Shown here piece after piece: positions 63,106-64,000 of a stretch of 64,000 nt of DNA. The notes under the pieces were generated by a model. It worked only from the letters and a program-made list of their open reading frames with translations. It made no database searches and was not told the origin of the DNA. Both the position numbers and the translations under genes were made by a program. How positions within the stretch are numbered: the stretch's first letter is position 1; each line of letters begins with the position of its first letter. Source of the DNA: CAG-791 sp002449595 (lineage in GTDB: Bacteria; Bacillota; Clostridia; Lachnospirales; Lachnospiraceae); assembly GCA_946539855.1 (NCBI GenBank), contig CAMNHV010000002.1, positions 70,457-134,456 on the forward strand, in the 5' to 3' direction.

Positions 63106-63663
63106 ATGATTTCAGCAGGTGATATCAGAAACGGCATTACGATGCAGTACAACGGCAATGTTGTGCAGGTCATCGAATTCCAGCACGTAAAGCCCGGCAA
63201 AGGCGCTGCGTTCGTCCGCGTGAAGATGAAGGACATCATCAACGGCGGCGTGACTGAGACGGCGTTCCGCCCGACGGAGAAATTCCAGCTCGCACAGATC
63301 GACAGGAAGAAATACCAGTATCTGTACAAAGACGGCGATCTCTTCACTTTCATGAACACGGAAGACTACGAGCAGATCTCCATCTCCGAGGAGGAGGTCG
63401 GCGACGCGATGAAGTTCGTGAAGGAGAACGAGGAAGTTACCCTGAATTCCTTCAACGGCAAGCCGTACGCAGTCGAGCCTCCGCTGTTCGTAGAACTTGA
63501 GATCACGGAGACCGAGCCCGGCTTCAAGGGCAACACGGCGACCGGTACTTACAAGCCGGCGACCGTCGAGACCGGCGCACAGGTCCAGGTCCCGCTGTTC
63601 GTTGAGATCGGCGACAAGATCAAGATCGACACGAGAACCGGCGAGTATCTGTCCCGCGCATAA
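63106..63663 (+). CDS. efp: Elongation factor P
   Basis: 185 residues, three beta-barrel domains. Relieves ribosome stalling at polyproline. The loop that reaches the peptidyl-transferase centre is VKPGKGAAFVR with Lys32 at its tip; no modification genes (epmAB, earP) are in the window. AGGAGGAC ribosome site. Confidence 0.98.
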   Translation: MISAGDIRNGITMQYNGNVVQVIEFQHVKPGKGAAFVRVKMKDIINGGVTETAFRPTEKFQLAQIDRKKYQYLYKDGDLFTFMNTEDYEQISISEEEVGDAMKFVKENEEVTLNSFNGKPYAVEPPLFVELEITETEPGFKGNTATGTYKPATVETGAQVQVPLFVEIGDKIKIDTRTGEYLSRA

Positions 63664-63696
63664 CAGCATTTCCGACTGACTGGGAATAACCTCTGA

Positions 63697-63727
63697 AAGA
63701 GACAACGGATGCGATCCGCTGTCTCTT
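63697..63727 (+). terminator. efp terminator
   Basis: AAGAGACA-A-CGGAT / ATCCG-C-TGTCTCTT stem; tail GTCGTTTAT is only moderately T-rich. Confidence 0.75.
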
Positions 63728-63767
63728 GTCGTTTATAAGGAAATTTTTCTTGAGTCAGGAGGAAACC

Positions 63768-64000
63768 ATGGCACAGAATACGATAGATTGCGGAACCGGC
63801 ACGGCCCGGGAGATCCGCAGTTATGAAGAATTAAAGCAGCGGCTCGGCGTGATCCTCGTCGGGACGTCGAAAAATATGAAACAGCTTTCGCACTGCGTGC
63901 ACGCGGCGTGTTTCGACATGTCGCTCGTGTGCGTCATGATCGAGGCCGGCGAGAGCGGCAGTCCTGTCCCGGAGACGAAGCCCCGCGGCGGGATCGTGCG
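63768..64000 (+). CDS. Unrecognised protein, 3' truncated by window edge
   Basis: ATG 63768 with AGGAGGAAACC upstream; the frame stays open to the window end, giving 77 complete codons. The protein begins MAQNTIDCGTGTAREIRS and contains RLGVILVGTSKNMKQLSHC and AACFDMSLVCVMIEAG. No known motif was recognised. Codon use matches the neighbours. It starts after the efp terminator, with no clear promoter fixed. Confidence 0.75.
   Translation, partial: MAQNTIDCGTGTAREIRSYEELKQRLGVILVGTSKNMKQLSHCVHAACFDMSLVCVMIEAGESGSPVPETKPRGGIV

Overview
The window is a high-GC stretch (coding DNA is rich in GCG/CTC/CGC codons) of a Bacillota chromosome, most likely an obligately anaerobic member of the Clostridia close to Lachnospiraceae. 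The evidence is CodY, CIRCE-controlled groESL, an AddA-type recombination nuclease, the radical-SAM haem gene hemZ, a class III (oxygen-sensitive) ribonucleotide reductase with NrdR, a two-gene SUF-like Fe-S assembly system, and the DUF1385/prmC/prfA and ACT/UPF0210 gene pairs. No phage, transposase, CRISPR array, rRNA or plasmid gene was found. Nearly all genes lie on the + strand, and most are core or conserved genes.

Layout. 1-4.4 kb: 3' part of addA, a NimA-like flavoprotein and a Dabb protein, ended by a terminator. 4.4-11 kb: a nucleotide-reduction block. A TPR protein, a DUF4037 predicted nucleotidyltransferase, nrdG, nrdD (fused to a glutaredoxin-like domain) and trxB. Both the TPR gene and nrdD are preceded by a pair of NrdR-box-like palindromes spaced 31-32 bp; nrdR itself lies at 62 kb. 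11-13.1 kb: smsC-smsB (sufC/sufB-like). 13.1-18.1 kb: envelope genes (flippase-like membrane protein on the minus strand, DUF5722 glycosidase-like protein, lipoprotein, CPBP protease). 18.1-23 kb: rpmE with a structured leader, DUF1385, prmC, prfA, DUF815 ATPase. 23-28.5 kb: ppx/gppA, ppk and a PurF-like protein that lacks the glutaminase cysteine. 28.6-31.3 kb: a metal-resistance operon (ArsR/CzrA-type repressor with a 12-2-12 operator, HMA metallochaperone, P1B-type ATPase). 31.4-37.6 kb: a PHP-HAD fusion, an ABC-F protein, a hypothetical protein, GDPD, a degenerate 30-bp tandem repeat block and a FMN alpha-hydroxy-acid oxidase. 37.9-50.5 kb: groESL, rel, a metallo-hydrolase, hemZ, topA-codY, rpsB-tsf and mecA. 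50.5-64 kb: a pseudouridine synthase, ligA, metA, a zinc-finger membrane protein, polA, coaE, walJ, ACT/UPF0210, a PfkB kinase, tRNA-Gly(CCC), nrdR, yqeG, efp and the start of an unrecognised gene.

How genes work together. NrdR (62 kb) probably controls the 4.4-9.9 kb block. TrxB can plausibly recycle the redox domain fused to NrdD. The smsCB pair could supply Fe-S clusters to NrdG, HemZ and the PurF-like protein. CodY (47 kb) has a candidate site at the promoter of the stringent-response gene rel. PPK and PPX would make and degrade polyphosphate, whose turnover is tied to (p)ppGpp in other bacteria.

Most notable: the NrdR-box-linked TPR + DUF4037 pair (a candidate undescribed partner of anaerobic dNTP synthesis), the NrdD-glutaredoxin fusion next to trxB, and short tandem duplications that copy the 3' end and stop codon of several genes.
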